A stretch of 64,000 bases of DNA from Labilibacter sediminis (GTDB taxonomy: Bacteria > Bacteroidota > Bacteroidia > Bacteroidales > Marinilabiliaceae). Below are positions 47,870 through 56,529 of the stretch, one piece after another. The position numbers and the translations under genes were made by a program. The stretch is from the NCBI RefSeq assembly GCF_005877885.1, contig NZ_VCHY01000002.1, positions 1-64,000 of the forward strand, written 5' to 3'. The notes below the pieces were generated by a model, which worked only from the letters and a program-made list of their open reading frames with translations, was not told where the DNA came from and did not search any database. Numbering within the stretch: the first letter of the stretch is position 1; every line of letters begins with the position of its first letter.

Positions 47870-49771
47870 TTAATAGGCCCTGGCATTTCTTCCTTCAACA
47901 AAGTTTATAAAAGAAGTATTCACTACTTTATTACCTCCTGCTGTTGGATACCTACCTGTAAAGTACCAATCTCCATTATCATTAGGACAAGCCTTATGTA
48001 GATTTTCAACGGTTTGATATACAACTTCCACCTCAGCATCAATATCCTCAGGAGTCAACATTTCTGCTATTTTAGCCGAAACTTCTTCAACTGTAAAAGG
48101 CTTGTAAATTTCACGTACATAGTTTACAATTTCTTCTTTAGGCAGATTTTGTTGCTCTTTACATTTCTTATACACATCGTCAATTATCGACTGCATACCC
48201 CTTTCCTTTAACAAAGCAATGGTAGCTCTAAATGCACAGAAGTCGCCCAACTTAGCCATATCAATACCATAACAATCAGGGTATCTGATTTGAGGTGCTG
48301 AAGAAACAACAATTATCTTTTTAGGATGAAGCCTGTCTAATATTTTCAGAATACTCTTTTTTAAAGTAGTACCCCTCACTATTGAATCGTCAATGATTAC
48401 AAGCGTATCTTCCTGATTTTTAACAATGCCGTAGGTTACATCATAAACGTGAGCTACCAAATCATCTCGACTTTCATCATCAGCAATAAAGGTTCTCATC
48501 TTCACATCCTTGATGGCAATTTTTTCAATTCGAGGCTCAAGACTCATGATTTCCTCAAGTTTTTTGTCATCAATTTCAGAACCAAGCTCCTTTATTTTCC
48601 TCATCTTTTGATTAGTACAGGCCGACATCACCCCTTCCATCATTCCATAAAAAGCTGTTTCCGCTGTATTTGGAATATATGAGAAAACAGTATTTTTCAA
48701 ATCATGATTAACCTTATCCAGGATAGATGGGGCCAATAATTTACCAAGCTGTTTTCTCTCCTGATATATATATTTATCACTACCTCTTGAGAAATAAATT
48801 CTCTCGAATGAACAAGATCTTCTTTCTTGCGGTACACGAACCAACTCCTCAGAAACCTCACCATTCTTCTTAACAATTAATGCATGTCCCGGCTTTAACT
48901 CCTTAACATCATTAATTCCAACATTCATTGCCGTTTGAATCACAGGACGTTCTGAAGCCACTACAACAATCTCATCATCCACATAATACGAAGCAGGGCG
49001 GATTCCCCATGGATCTCTGGCTACAAATGAATCGCCATGACCAAACATACCGGCAATTACATAACCACCATCCCATCGACGACTGGAACGCTCCAAAATC
49101 TTTCTCACATCAAGATTCTCTTCAATCTTATGCGAGATTTCACGATTAGAGAATCCTTCATTCTTATATTGACGGAATAACATTTGATTTTCTTCATCAA
49201 GAAAATGCCCAACGTTTTCAAGGATTGTTACTGTATCTGTAAAGTCTTTAGGGTGCTGACCTAAATCCTCCAAATTCTTAAAAATCTCATCTACATTAGT
49301 CAGGTTAAAGTTACCTGCTAAAACCAAGTTACGTGAGCGCCAATTATTTTCACGCATAACCGGGTGCACGTAATCGATGCTATGACGACCAAAAGTACCA
49401 TAACGAAGGTGACCCAGATACAGCTCACCTGAGAATGGCATATTTTCTTTTGCCCACACCGGATCTTTAATCAACTCCGGTGTACTTCCTTCAACCGATT
49501 CTAAAGACTTGTTAATACCGGCAAAAACATCCTGAATAGGATTTTCTTTGTTTGACCTTTTTCGCGAAAGATACTTTGATCCTGATTTCTGATCAATCTT
49601 TAAGCTTACAACTCCAGCACCATCCTGACCTCTATTGTGCTGTTTCTCCATCAACAAATAAAGTTTATGCAATCCGTACATCCACGAACCATACTTCTCT
49701 TTGTAATACTCCAGTGGCTTACGTAATCTTATTAACACAAAACCACACTCATGCTTAATTTGATCGCTCAT
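47870..49771 (-). CDS. PurF-like class II glutamine amidotransferase / phosphoribosyltransferase
   Basis: The 633-residue protein has an N-terminal glutamine amidotransferase domain and a C-terminal PRPP-binding domain with LVIIDDSIVRGTT (about 456-468). The catalytic Cys is residue 9 (MSDQIKHECG), so an eight-residue propeptide would have to be removed, as happens in Bacillus subtilis PurF. HLRYGTFGRHS and AGNFNLTN supply other glutaminase residues. At 633 residues it is much longer than usual PurF (about 470-510), with extra sequence in both halves. It may be the pathway enzyme or a second, paralogous copy. Confidence 0.75.
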   Translation of the reverse strand: MSDQIKHECGFVLIRLRKPLEYYKEKYGSWMYGLHKLYLLMEKQHNRGQDGAGVVSLKIDQKSGSKYLSRKRSNKENPIQDVFAGINKSLESVEGSTPELIKDPVWAKENMPFSGELYLGHLRYGTFGRHSIDYVHPVMRENNWRSRNLVLAGNFNLTNVDEIFKNLEDLGQHPKDFTDTVTILENVGHFLDEENQMLFRQYKNEGFSNREISHKIEENLDVRKILERSSRRWDGGYVIAGMFGHGDSFVARDPWGIRPASYYVDDEIVVVASERPVIQTAMNVGINDVKELKPGHALIVKKNGEVSEELVRVPQERRSCSFERIYFSRGSDKYIYQERKQLGKLLAPSILDKVNHDLKNTVFSYIPNTAETAFYGMMEGVMSACTNQKMRKIKELGSEIDDKKLEEIMSLEPRIEKIAIKDVKMRTFIADDESRDDLVAHVYDVTYGIVKNQEDTLVIIDDSIVRGTTLKKSILKILDRLHPKKIIVVSSAPQIRYPDCYGIDMAKLGDFCAFRATIALLKERGMQSIIDDVYKKCKEQQNLPKEEIVNYVREIYKPFTVEEVSAKIAEMLTPEDIDAEVEVVYQTVENLHKACPNDNGDWYFTGRYPTAGGNKVVNTSFINFVEGRNARAY

Positions 49772-49954
49772 AATTTTTAGAGACTAAACTTATAATTTTT
49801 AAGAAAGCGCAAATTTATTTTATTTTTTCGGCTTCCCCAACAACAAAATACCTTTAATAAATTGTAATGGTACTTTTTTTACATACACCTCTACAAATAC
49901 CACAGTACAGCTGCTTAAACACAAACTCAAAAACACTTTTCAATTTAAAACAAC

Positions 49955-49978
49955 AAACGCTCTCTTTCGAGAGCGTTT
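49955..49978 (-). terminator. hairpin terminator after the SPOR gene
   Basis: AAACGCTCTC and GAGAGCGTTT form a perfect 10-bp stem with a TTTC loop, two bases after the SPOR gene's stop. On the minus strand it runs into GTTGTTTTAAA. Confidence 0.78.
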
Positions 49979-49980
49979 AG

Positions 49981-50433
49981 TTATTGTAAATTTGACAATG
50001 ATATATTATTAACCGGCACGGGATAACAACTAGGAAATTCTTTTTTTAAACTTCTGTATAATTCCAATGCCTCATTTTTACTTCTAAAATCACCTACCTG
50101 AACTCGCCAAAAGGGAGCTTCATACATCACATATATTTTTTCATCGCTAAAAAGAGAAAGTAATTTCTTTTTTACTTCTGTAGCTTCATTTTTTGCATTA
50201 TTGCTCGAACCTAAATACAGTTGAATACGAAATCCGTCAATCCCGCCATTTCTTTTATTCATATCTATATGAACACCTACCATATTCTCAAGCTCAGGAT
50301 CTTGAATAACATTAACCCTTCCACTATCTCCCTTACTATAACTCAACTCTTCAAAAAACTGTTGCCCCGTTTTATTTTGTCCGTTCAAATAAACAGCCAT
50401 AAAACAGACAACTATAAAAAGCACTATCCTCAT
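49981..50433 (-). CDS. exported SPOR-domain protein
   Basis: The ATG at 50433 gives 150 residues with a signal peptide (MRIVLFIVVCFMAVYLNGQ); a TTG four codons earlier is possible. The C-terminal about 80 residues (GFRIQLYLGSSNNAKNEA ... APFWRVQVGDFRSKNEALELYRSLKKEFP) match the SPOR domain, which binds denuded glycan strands at the septum. It thus fits thematically with the division genes at 22785-38208 but is not near them. Confidence 0.8.
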   Translation of the reverse strand: MRIVLFIVVCFMAVYLNGQNKTGQQFFEELSYSKGDSGRVNVIQDPELENMVGVHIDMNKRNGGIDGFRIQLYLGSSNNAKNEATEVKKKLLSLFSDEKIYVMYEAPFWRVQVGDFRSKNEALELYRSLKKEFPSCYPVPVNNISLSNLQ

Positions 50434-50457
50434 ACCAAACAACAAATAAATTTAAGG

Positions 50458-51306
50458 CTACAAATATAGCGTTTCTTTTGTTGGTACAGCAAGAACCGGA
50501 CAAGATGATTCATTAATAAGTTCATTTGCAAATGGCTTAACCAATCCTTCAAAAGGATTTGATGAATGATGTATTTTTGTAGCCACCAGATCAGCATCCT
50601 CTTCCTCTATAAATTTCATTACCAACTTAGCCTTTGATCCTCCTGAAATTATTTTTGATTCCACCTCCAGATCTGTGTTATTTTCTATAAATCTAACTGT
50701 TTGTTTGACAAATGCCCTTACCCTGCTTTCTTTTAAGCCAAATCCTTTTTCTTTTACCCCAAGGACTACAATTTTAGCATTAAATAAATTAGCAACACCT
50801 ACAACAGTTGGCACTTTTTGCCTGCTTGATTTATCAACACTTATCGGGAGAACAATTTTGCCAATACCTCTCCATTTTCTTTCGGGTCTTACGGTTAAAA
50901 CTGATACAGGAGCACTACAAACCAACCTATATGCATTACTCCCAATCCATTTATCCTCAAATCCTGAAGCTCCATGCGTACCTATAACAATCAAAGCAGA
51001 ATCATCATATTTGGCCTGGTTAGATATCTCCTTAAAAACATTGCCCTCACGTATTTTATAATCAAAAACTCCGTTGGGCACATAATATTTACTTTTAAAA
51101 TTCTCCGAGATTTCTTTCATCCAGTCTTCAACATCATCATGCAGCATAGCTTCCACATCTTTTTGCACATATCTATACTGCTTCTTTTTATTTTTTACAT
51201 GTACTACCCTCAGGTCGGCGTTTAATTTATTGGCAATTTGAACACCATATCCTAAAGCATTTAATGAATTTTCAGAGAAATCAATGGGGACTAAAATACG
51301 TTTCAT
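50458..51306 (-). CDS. tandem universal stress protein
   Basis: The 282-residue protein has two UspA domains. The first (about 1-145) begins ILVPIDFSENSLNALGYG and has the ATP-binding GTHGASGFEDKWIGSNA. The second lacks the full glycine signature and is likely structural. These cytoplasmic proteins respond to growth arrest or stress. Expected to be monocistronic. Confidence 0.9.
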   Translation of the reverse strand: MKRILVPIDFSENSLNALGYGVQIANKLNADLRVVHVKNKKKQYRYVQKDVEAMLHDDVEDWMKEISENFKSKYYVPNGVFDYKIREGNVFKEISNQAKYDDSALIVIGTHGASGFEDKWIGSNAYRLVCSAPVSVLTVRPERKWRGIGKIVLPISVDKSSRQKVPTVVGVANLFNAKIVVLGVKEKGFGLKESRVRAFVKQTVRFIENNTDLEVESKIISGGSKAKLVMKFIEEEDADLVATKIHHSSNPFEGLVKPFANELINESSCPVLAVPTKETLYL

Positions 51307-51532
51307 AAAAAATGTTTTAACAGAATTAAATTACCAAAACCCGTCTTTTTATTTTTCAAATAAAAATATTCCCCAGCGCAATTACATTTTACGCAGATAA
51401 AAAGATTTTGTTATAACTATTAATGAATACATCTGTAACTCTTACTTCAAAAAAAACAGAATGTATAATTTAAGAAAAACTTTTTAGTATCGAAGAGATT
51501 ATAACTGAAGTATGAAAAAATATCCTTAAAAG

Positions 51533-51596
51533 AAAATACCGAGAAACATCCTGACTCCAAAGTCACAGACATTCTCGGTATCAATCAACACAACAC
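51533..51596 (-). ncRNA. hairpin repeat copy 1 (possible small RNA)
   Basis: On the minus strand: GTGTTGTGTTGATTGATACCGAGAA, a hairpin, TTCTCGGTATTTTCTTTT. The outer stem ATACCGAGA/TCTCGGTAT is shared with the other copies, but the loop differs (GACTTTGGAGTC, no CCCC). No clear promoter lies directly before it. The opposite orientation is possible: on the plus strand the conserved linker is followed by a hairpin (AACCTTT/AAAGGTT, 51612-51647) and a T-run. The 51307-51532 stretch before it shows nothing recognisable. Confidence 0.45.
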
Positions 51597-51666
51597 ATTT
51601 TTAATAAGGTTAACCTTTATGCATTACAAGCATCAACTACAAAGGTTTTTATTTTTTTGTAAAATT

Positions 51667-51752
51667 GAAAAAATACCGAGAGTTACTTCTATTTTGTGGG
51701 GACAAAGTTTATTGTAACTCCCGGTATCAATCAACACAACACTTCTTTTAGG
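51667..51752 (-). ncRNA. hairpin repeat copy 2 with promoter and terminator (likely small RNA)
   Basis: A perfect promoter stands directly in front, so a transcript of about 85 nt is expected: a short 5' end, the conserved GTGTTGTGTTGATTG, then a long hairpin (TACCGGGAGTTAC ... GTAACTCTCGGTA) whose loop holds TGTCCCCAC, and a T-run (TTTTTT) at its end. Promoter, hairpin and T-run together make an independent small RNA likely. There is no ORF. The C-rich loop could be a pairing site. Confidence 0.6.
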
Positions 51753-51756
51753 CTGT

Positions 51757-51788
51757 CAAAAATATTCACTATTAAATATTTAAACAAA
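51757..51788 (-). promoter_or_regulatory. promoter of repeat copy 2
   Basis: Minus strand TTTG (51788-51785), 20-bp spacer, TATTTTTG (51764-51757): a full match to the Bacteroidota consensus. It lies inside an inverted repeat (GGCTGTCA at 51751-51758 with TGACAGCT at 51798-51805), which might be an operator or the terminator of an upstream RNA. Confidence 0.65.
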
Positions 51789-51830
51789 AACATAAACTGA
51801 CAGCTTTATATTTTATTAGTTGTGTTTTTG

Positions 51831-51898
51831 AAAATATACCGGAAGTTACTCAAGTGGGGACAAGATATGTAACTCCCGGTATTGATCAACACAACACT
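51831..51898 (-). ncRNA. hairpin repeat copy 3, in the 3' UTR of the STAS gene
   Basis: On the minus strand: GTGTTGTGTTGATCAATACCGGGAGTTAC, loop with TGTCCCCAC, GTAACTTCCGGTATATTTTC. It begins five bases after the STAS stop codon, so it can be the gene's terminator or a 3'-derived small RNA. Loop and stem match copy 2 closely. Confidence 0.55.
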
Positions 51899-51903
51899 AT
51901 TTT

Positions 51904-52248
51904 TTATGCCATTAATAAGTTTTCGGAAAACGGTTTAGGTCTATCGCAAAAGAAAAACAAGTGATCTACATTAGCAGATTTAAATGATTTATACACCTTA
52001 TCTTTTACATTAAACAAACTCACCTGCCCCTTATTCATCTCCGACAATCGTTGCCCTGCCATCAGAGCATCAATTGTATCTGAATCAATTTCTTTTACCT
52101 CATTGAAATCGACAATTATATTTGAAAAGGGATTAGTTAATTTTTTGATCAGTTCATTTTTAAACTGAAAAGAATGTGCCTTACTTAATCTGGCACATTT
52201 ATCAAACGATACCAGAATGGTATTGCTATAGGTTTTTATTTTAATCAT
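51904..52248 (-). CDS. STAS-domain protein (anti-sigma factor antagonist-like)
   Basis: The ATG at 52248 gives 114 residues, nearly all one STAS domain; upstream codons to 52302 are possible but add nothing conserved. FSNIIVDFNEVKEIDSDTIDALMAGQ is the family's central block, with a Ser next to Asp at the usual phosphorylation site (IDSD). Such proteins switch partner kinases or sigma regulators. No partner kinase is adjacent. Its 3' UTR carries repeat copy 3. Confidence 0.72.
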   Translation of the reverse strand: MIKIKTYSNTILVSFDKCARLSKAHSFQFKNELIKKLTNPFSNIIVDFNEVKEIDSDTIDALMAGQRLSEMNKGQVSLFNVKDKVYKSFKSANVDHLFFFCDRPKPFSENLLMA

Positions 52249-52420
52249 AACTCGTGTGTTTGTGTTTCGCAAAACCCTTTTCCAAAGCATATGCCAAAAC
52301 AAAACACCTATTGACTATCAGGCACTTACAAAATATACCGCTTGTAAACTTCTTATTATTTGGAATTTTGTCCATATTTTGGAAGCTTTAAGGGCATTTA
52401 ATTTAAAAACGACAAAACAA

Positions 52421-52451
52421 TTTCGTTTCTCCAATGATTGTAATAATTTTG
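52421..52451 (+). promoter_or_regulatory. likely promoter of the PlsC-like gene
   Basis: TAATTTTG at 52444-52451 matches TAnnTTTG; TTTC at 52421-52424 lies 19 bp before it as a weak -33. It would start transcription about 18 nt before the ATG. Confidence 0.45.
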
Positions 52452-52474
52452 CACTGAAAATTTAAACTATTAAA

Positions 52475-53608
52475 ATGGTAACAGACCAACATTTTGATTC
52501 GATACGACCATATCGCGATCATGAAATTCATAGAGTTATTGAAGAATTAATGAAAGAAAACTCTTTTGTTGAACTTCTAAAATATTTATTCCCCCATATT
52601 CCGATTAAAGATTTTATCGATAAATTACTTCAGGTAAAATCTGTTCATGAATTTCAGATTGGAACAATTTACCCGTATATAAAAGGTATAATTAAAGAAA
52701 CTACAAACGGTGTTACTTGCGAAGGTCTGGATCAATTAGACCCTCAAAAAAGCTATATATTTATATCGAACCATCGAGATATTGTACTGGATTCAGCATT
52801 TTTAAATATCCTTTTACACGAAAATGGTTTTGACACCACAGAAATTGCCATTGGAGATAACTTACTTATATATCCATGGATAACTCAACTGGTTAAATTA
52901 AACAAATCTTTTATTGTTCGAAGAAACCTTCCTGCCCGTCAAATGCTTCAAAGCTCTAAGTTATTGTCTGAATATATAAGACATAACATTACCGAGAGAA
53001 AACAAAGCGTTTGGATAGCACAACGAGAAGGAAGGTCGAAAGATGGAGACGACAGAACGCAAACCAGTCTTTTAAAAATGATTAATATGAGTGGAAACGG
53101 TAGTTTTTCTGAAAATTTTAAAGAACTGCATATTGTTCCTCTTTCTATTTCATACGAATATGATCCTTGCGATTATTTGAAGGCACATGAATTCCTGTTA
53201 AAAAAGGGAAATCCGGAGTACAAAAAATCTCAGGCTGATGACTTAAAGCATATGGCTTCGGGAATAAAGGGACGCAAAGGAAGAGTACATTTTAAGGCAG
53301 GCACACCTATTAATGCTGAACTTGAAGGACTTGATAAGGTGGATAAAAACGAACAACTTAATCAATTAGCAGGTTTAATTGACGACCAAATTCATAATAA
53401 CTATAAATTATGGCCTGGTAATTTTATTGCCTCAGATATCCTGAATAAAAACAATCATTTTGCCCATAAGTACACACAGGATGACATGAAAATATTCGAT
53501 GAATACATTAAAGATCATTTATCCAGAATTGATGCAGATAAAGATTTTATCTACAATGCTCTTATGGAAATGTATTCTAATCCTGTAAAGAATTTCTACA
53601 AGGAGTAA
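52475..53608 (+). CDS. glycerolipid acyltransferase-like protein (PlsB/PlsC superfamily)
   Basis: The 377-residue cytoplasmic protein has the acyltransferase motif SNHRDIVLD (His100, Asp106, one residue wider than HX4D), then FIVRRNLPARQM and WIAQREGRSKDGDDRTQ, which correspond to later LPLAT motifs. There is no membrane segment. It likely acylates a glycerophosphate or similar lipid head group. It is the second such enzyme in the window after the GlsA-like protein, and divergent from the STAS gene. Confidence 0.78.
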   Translation: MVTDQHFDSIRPYRDHEIHRVIEELMKENSFVELLKYLFPHIPIKDFIDKLLQVKSVHEFQIGTIYPYIKGIIKETTNGVTCEGLDQLDPQKSYIFISNHRDIVLDSAFLNILLHENGFDTTEIAIGDNLLIYPWITQLVKLNKSFIVRRNLPARQMLQSSKLLSEYIRHNITERKQSVWIAQREGRSKDGDDRTQTSLLKMINMSGNGSFSENFKELHIVPLSISYEYDPCDYLKAHEFLLKKGNPEYKKSQADDLKHMASGIKGRKGRVHFKAGTPINAELEGLDKVDKNEQLNQLAGLIDDQIHNNYKLWPGNFIASDILNKNNHFAHKYTQDDMKIFDEYIKDHLSRIDADKDFIYNALMEMYSNPVKNFYKE

Positions 53609-53617
53609 AAAAACTAT

Positions 53618-53647
53618 AGGAGAAGCTTCAAAACTGAAGCCTCTCCT
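53618..53647 (+). terminator. hairpin after the PlsC-like gene
   Basis: AGGAGAAGCTTC and GAAGCCTCTCCT pair with one mismatch around AAAACT nine bases after the stop. The T-tract is interrupted by C. The stretch to 53917 shows nothing else recognisable. Confidence 0.65.
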
Positions 53648-53917
53648 TTCCTTCATCTCTTGCAAAAAAAGGACTCTATCCTCAAAAGATTTTAATCAAT
53701 CTCTCCTATTTCTGTTTGCAGAAATATACTTTCCCTTATCTGTTTTTGATCATTATTTTAATATTGTGCAGCAAACATTATATCAAAAACGACAACTTTT
53801 CATTCTTACCAAACACTACTTATCCTAACACAAGCTTTGCCCGGCTTTAAAAACCACACTCTATCTAATGGGTAAATCAATTTTTCTTAAGGGGATAATA
53901 TTGTTTAGCCCATACTA

Positions 53918-53965
53918 TTTTATATACTATTGGTTTTATATACTATTGGTTTTATATACTATGTT
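53918..53965 (+). repeat. 16-bp direct repeat, three copies
   Basis: TTTTATATACTATTGG occurs twice in tandem (53918-53933, 53934-53949), followed by a third copy that differs at the end (53950-53965, TTTTATATACTATGTT). It ends within the -7 box of the promoter before the fucosidase gene. Copy number could vary by slippage. Confidence 0.85.
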
Positions 53966-53967
53966 TG
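53960..53967 (+). promoter_or_regulatory. -7 box of the fucosidase promoter
   Basis: TATGTTTG exactly fits TAnnTTTG and starts in the last unit of the tandem repeat. The only upstream element at fitting distance is TTTT (22 bp before), so the repeat supplies the -33 region. The leader would be about 67 nt. Confidence 0.55.
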
Positions 53968-54039
53968 TGAGTAATGCTAATTGGATGTCATTTACTCCAA
54001 TAGCATTGCATTCTTAATTTATTTTCAAAACTTAATAAC

Positions 54040-56454
54040 ATGAGTCAATTGCGTATTTTGCTTGCTGCATTTTTAGCTTTGTTAATTGCAGGAACTTCGT
54101 GTAAACAAATTCCAAAGGAAACAAATGAAACGTTGTGGTTTGATGAACCTGCCCAACACTTTGAAGAAACTTTAGTTCTTGGAAACGGGAAAATAGGAGC
54201 TTCTGTTTTTGGAGGAATTACCTCTGATAAGATTTTTTTAAATGACGCCACCCTTTGGTCAGGAGAACCCGTAGAACTTAAGAAAATTCCGGAATCAGCT
54301 GAGCATGTACCTGCCATTAGAGAAGCTTTGAAAAATGAAGATTATGCATTAGCTGATGAACTAAGCAAAAAGCTACAAGGAGCATTTTCTCAATCGTATG
54401 CTCCATTAGGCACCATGTATATGGATTTTAAACATGAAGGCTCTACTCAAAATTACAGAAGGGAATTAGACCTCTCCAAAGCTGTTTCGTCTGTAAACTA
54501 TACGATTGGAGACGTTGATTATTCCAGAGAATATTTTATCTCACATCCGGATAAAGTAATGGTGATAAAACTTAACAGTAGTAAAAAAGGAGCACTAAAT
54601 TTTGATTTAAAATTTGAGAGCCTGCTTAGATACAAGCTTAATTTCGACAATGATATTTATGTAGCAACTGGCTATGCCCCTTACCACGCAGCCCCTGTTT
54701 ATCGTAAAGATGATCCTAATCCAATTTTTTATGACGAAAACAAGGGTACGCGCTTTGCTTCATTATTTAAAATTGAAGACTTTGACGGCGAGCTTGTAAA
54801 AGAAGATAGTATTATTGGTATTCGAGGCGGTACATCTGCAACCATATACCTGGCTATAGAAACCAGCTTTAACGGACACGATAAAGATCCTGCAAAAGAA
54901 GGACTCGATGCCTTAAGCAGTGCAAAGAAAAACCTTATTAATGCAACAAAAAAGACCTTTAACAATGTTAAAAAGGATCATCTTTCAGATTATCAAAACT
55001 TATATAATCGCGTAAGTCTAGATTTAGGACCAACAGAGGCACCTGAACTCCCTATTAACGAAAGATTAAAGAGATACGGCACAGGAGCAGAGGATAAAAA
55101 ACTGGAAATGCTATATTTCCAATTTGGTAGATACCTTTTAATATCAAGTTCTCGTACCAAAGGAGTGCCTGCCAACCTGCAGGGCATTTGGAATCCACAT
55201 ATGCGACCACCTTGGAGTAGCAATTACACCATTAATATCAATACTGAAGAAAACTATTGGTTAGCTGAAATTGCTAACTTATCTGAACTGCACTATTCAC
55301 TTCTTGACTTTGTTGAAAATCTTTCTAAATCCGGAGAAGTTTCTGCACAAAGAGTTCTTGGAGCTAATGGCTGGATGGCCTGCCACAATACCGACATATG
55401 GTGCATGAGTCACCCTGTTGGTGGCTTTGGCGATGGAGGAGTTCATTGGGCTAACTGGTATTTTGGTGGCGTTTGGCTAAGTACACATATGTGGGAACAC
55501 TATACATTTACTCAGGATAAAGATTTCTTAGAAAAACAAGGATATAAAATTTTAAAAGGCGCTGCGGAATTTTGCCTAAGCATGATGGTAGAGGATAAGC
55601 AAGGAAATCTGGTCACTTCTCCTGGCAGTTCACCAGAAAACAAATACATTTCATCCGATGGATACAAAGGAGCAACATTATATGGCAATACGTCAGATAT
55701 AGCACTAGCCAGGGAATGTTTATCACAAACCATTAAAGCATCTGAAATACTTAACACAGATGCTGATTTTAGAGAAGAATTAAAAGCTGCTTTAAAACGC
55801 TTTCATCCATACCAGATAAGCAAAAATGGTCACCTTCAGGAGTGGTATCATGACTGGGAGGATGTTGACCCAAAACACCGCCATCAATCACATTTGATTG
55901 GTCTGCACCCGGGGCACCATATTTCTCCTGAAACAACTCCAGAACTGGCTGATGCCTGCAGAAAAACACTTGAAGTTAAAGGAGATGAAACTACCGGCTG
56001 GTCAAAAGGGTGGAGAATAAACCTTTGGGCGCGTCTTTGGGATGGCAACAGAACCTATAAAATGTACCGCGAATTACTTAAGTATGTTGCACCTGATGGA
56101 ATAAGAGAAAGATACAATAAAGGGGGCGGAACATATCCAAATCTTTTTGATGCTCACCCTCCATTCCAAATTGATGGTAATTTTGGGGGTGCTGCAGCAG
56201 TTATTGAAATGCTAATGCAGTCAAAAGAAAATGAAATCAGGCTATTACCTGCATTACCTGACGTATGGGATCAGGGAAGCATATCCGGAATTTGCGCAAG
56301 AGGTGGTTATGTAGTTGATATTAAATGGAAAGATAATAAACCTCAAAAAGTAAAAGTAACTGCCAAAGCTGGTGGTGAAACAACACTTATTTTTGAAAAG
56401 CAAACAAAAAAATTAAAACTAAGTAAAGGAGAGTCTGTTGAACTAGATTGGTAA
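54040..56454 (+). CDS. alpha-L-fucosidase, glycoside hydrolase family 95, lipoprotein
   Basis: The 804-residue enzyme has a lipoprotein signal peptide (LLAAFLALLIAGTSC, Cys22), so it is likely anchored in the envelope. Its sequence fits GH95, inverting 1,2-alpha-L-fucosidases: TLWSGEP, NYTININTEENYWLAE (asparagines), SPGSSPENKY (the Glu equivalent to the general acid as I recall) and HPPFQIDGNFGGAAAVIEML (Asp). It stands alone; there is no SusC/SusD pair or other glycosidase nearby, so it is not part of a visible polysaccharide-use locus. Related family members act on L-galactose. Confidence 0.9.
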   Translation: MSQLRILLAAFLALLIAGTSCKQIPKETNETLWFDEPAQHFEETLVLGNGKIGASVFGGITSDKIFLNDATLWSGEPVELKKIPESAEHVPAIREALKNEDYALADELSKKLQGAFSQSYAPLGTMYMDFKHEGSTQNYRRELDLSKAVSSVNYTIGDVDYSREYFISHPDKVMVIKLNSSKKGALNFDLKFESLLRYKLNFDNDIYVATGYAPYHAAPVYRKDDPNPIFYDENKGTRFASLFKIEDFDGELVKEDSIIGIRGGTSATIYLAIETSFNGHDKDPAKEGLDALSSAKKNLINATKKTFNNVKKDHLSDYQNLYNRVSLDLGPTEAPELPINERLKRYGTGAEDKKLEMLYFQFGRYLLISSSRTKGVPANLQGIWNPHMRPPWSSNYTININTEENYWLAEIANLSELHYSLLDFVENLSKSGEVSAQRVLGANGWMACHNTDIWCMSHPVGGFGDGGVHWANWYFGGVWLSTHMWEHYTFTQDKDFLEKQGYKILKGAAEFCLSMMVEDKQGNLVTSPGSSPENKYISSDGYKGATLYGNTSDIALARECLSQTIKASEILNTDADFREELKAALKRFHPYQISKNGHLQEWYHDWEDVDPKHRHQSHLIGLHPGHHISPETTPELADACRKTLEVKGDETTGWSKGWRINLWARLWDGNRTYKMYRELLKYVAPDGIRERYNKGGGTYPNLFDAHPPFQIDGNFGGAAAVIEMLMQSKENEIRLLPALPDVWDQGSISGICARGGYVVDIKWKDNKPQKVKVTAKAGGETTLIFEKQTKKLKLSKGESVELDW

Positions 56455-56471
56455 TATACGCAAGCAATACC

Positions 56472-56506
56472 AAAAGAGGCTATCTCAGTTGAGATAGCCT
56501 CTTTTT
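56472..56506. terminator. bidirectional terminator
   Basis: AAAAGAGGCTATCTCA and its exact complement form a 16-bp stem with a GT loop between the convergent fucosidase and aspS genes, ending in a T-run. Confidence 0.92.
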
Positions 56507-56529
56507 AGTATTAATAAGTTAAGTATAAA

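Noticed and set aside
51533-51898. CRISPR array
   Set aside because: The repeats are imperfect, contain internal hairpins, and are spaced about 75-90 bp apart with spacers that themselves fold; no cas genes are near.
54040-56454. Polysaccharide utilisation locus around the GH95 gene
   Set aside because: There is no SusC/SusD-like pair, sensor regulator or second glycosidase next to it; the DUF5916-type protein at 41896 is distant and unrelated in order.
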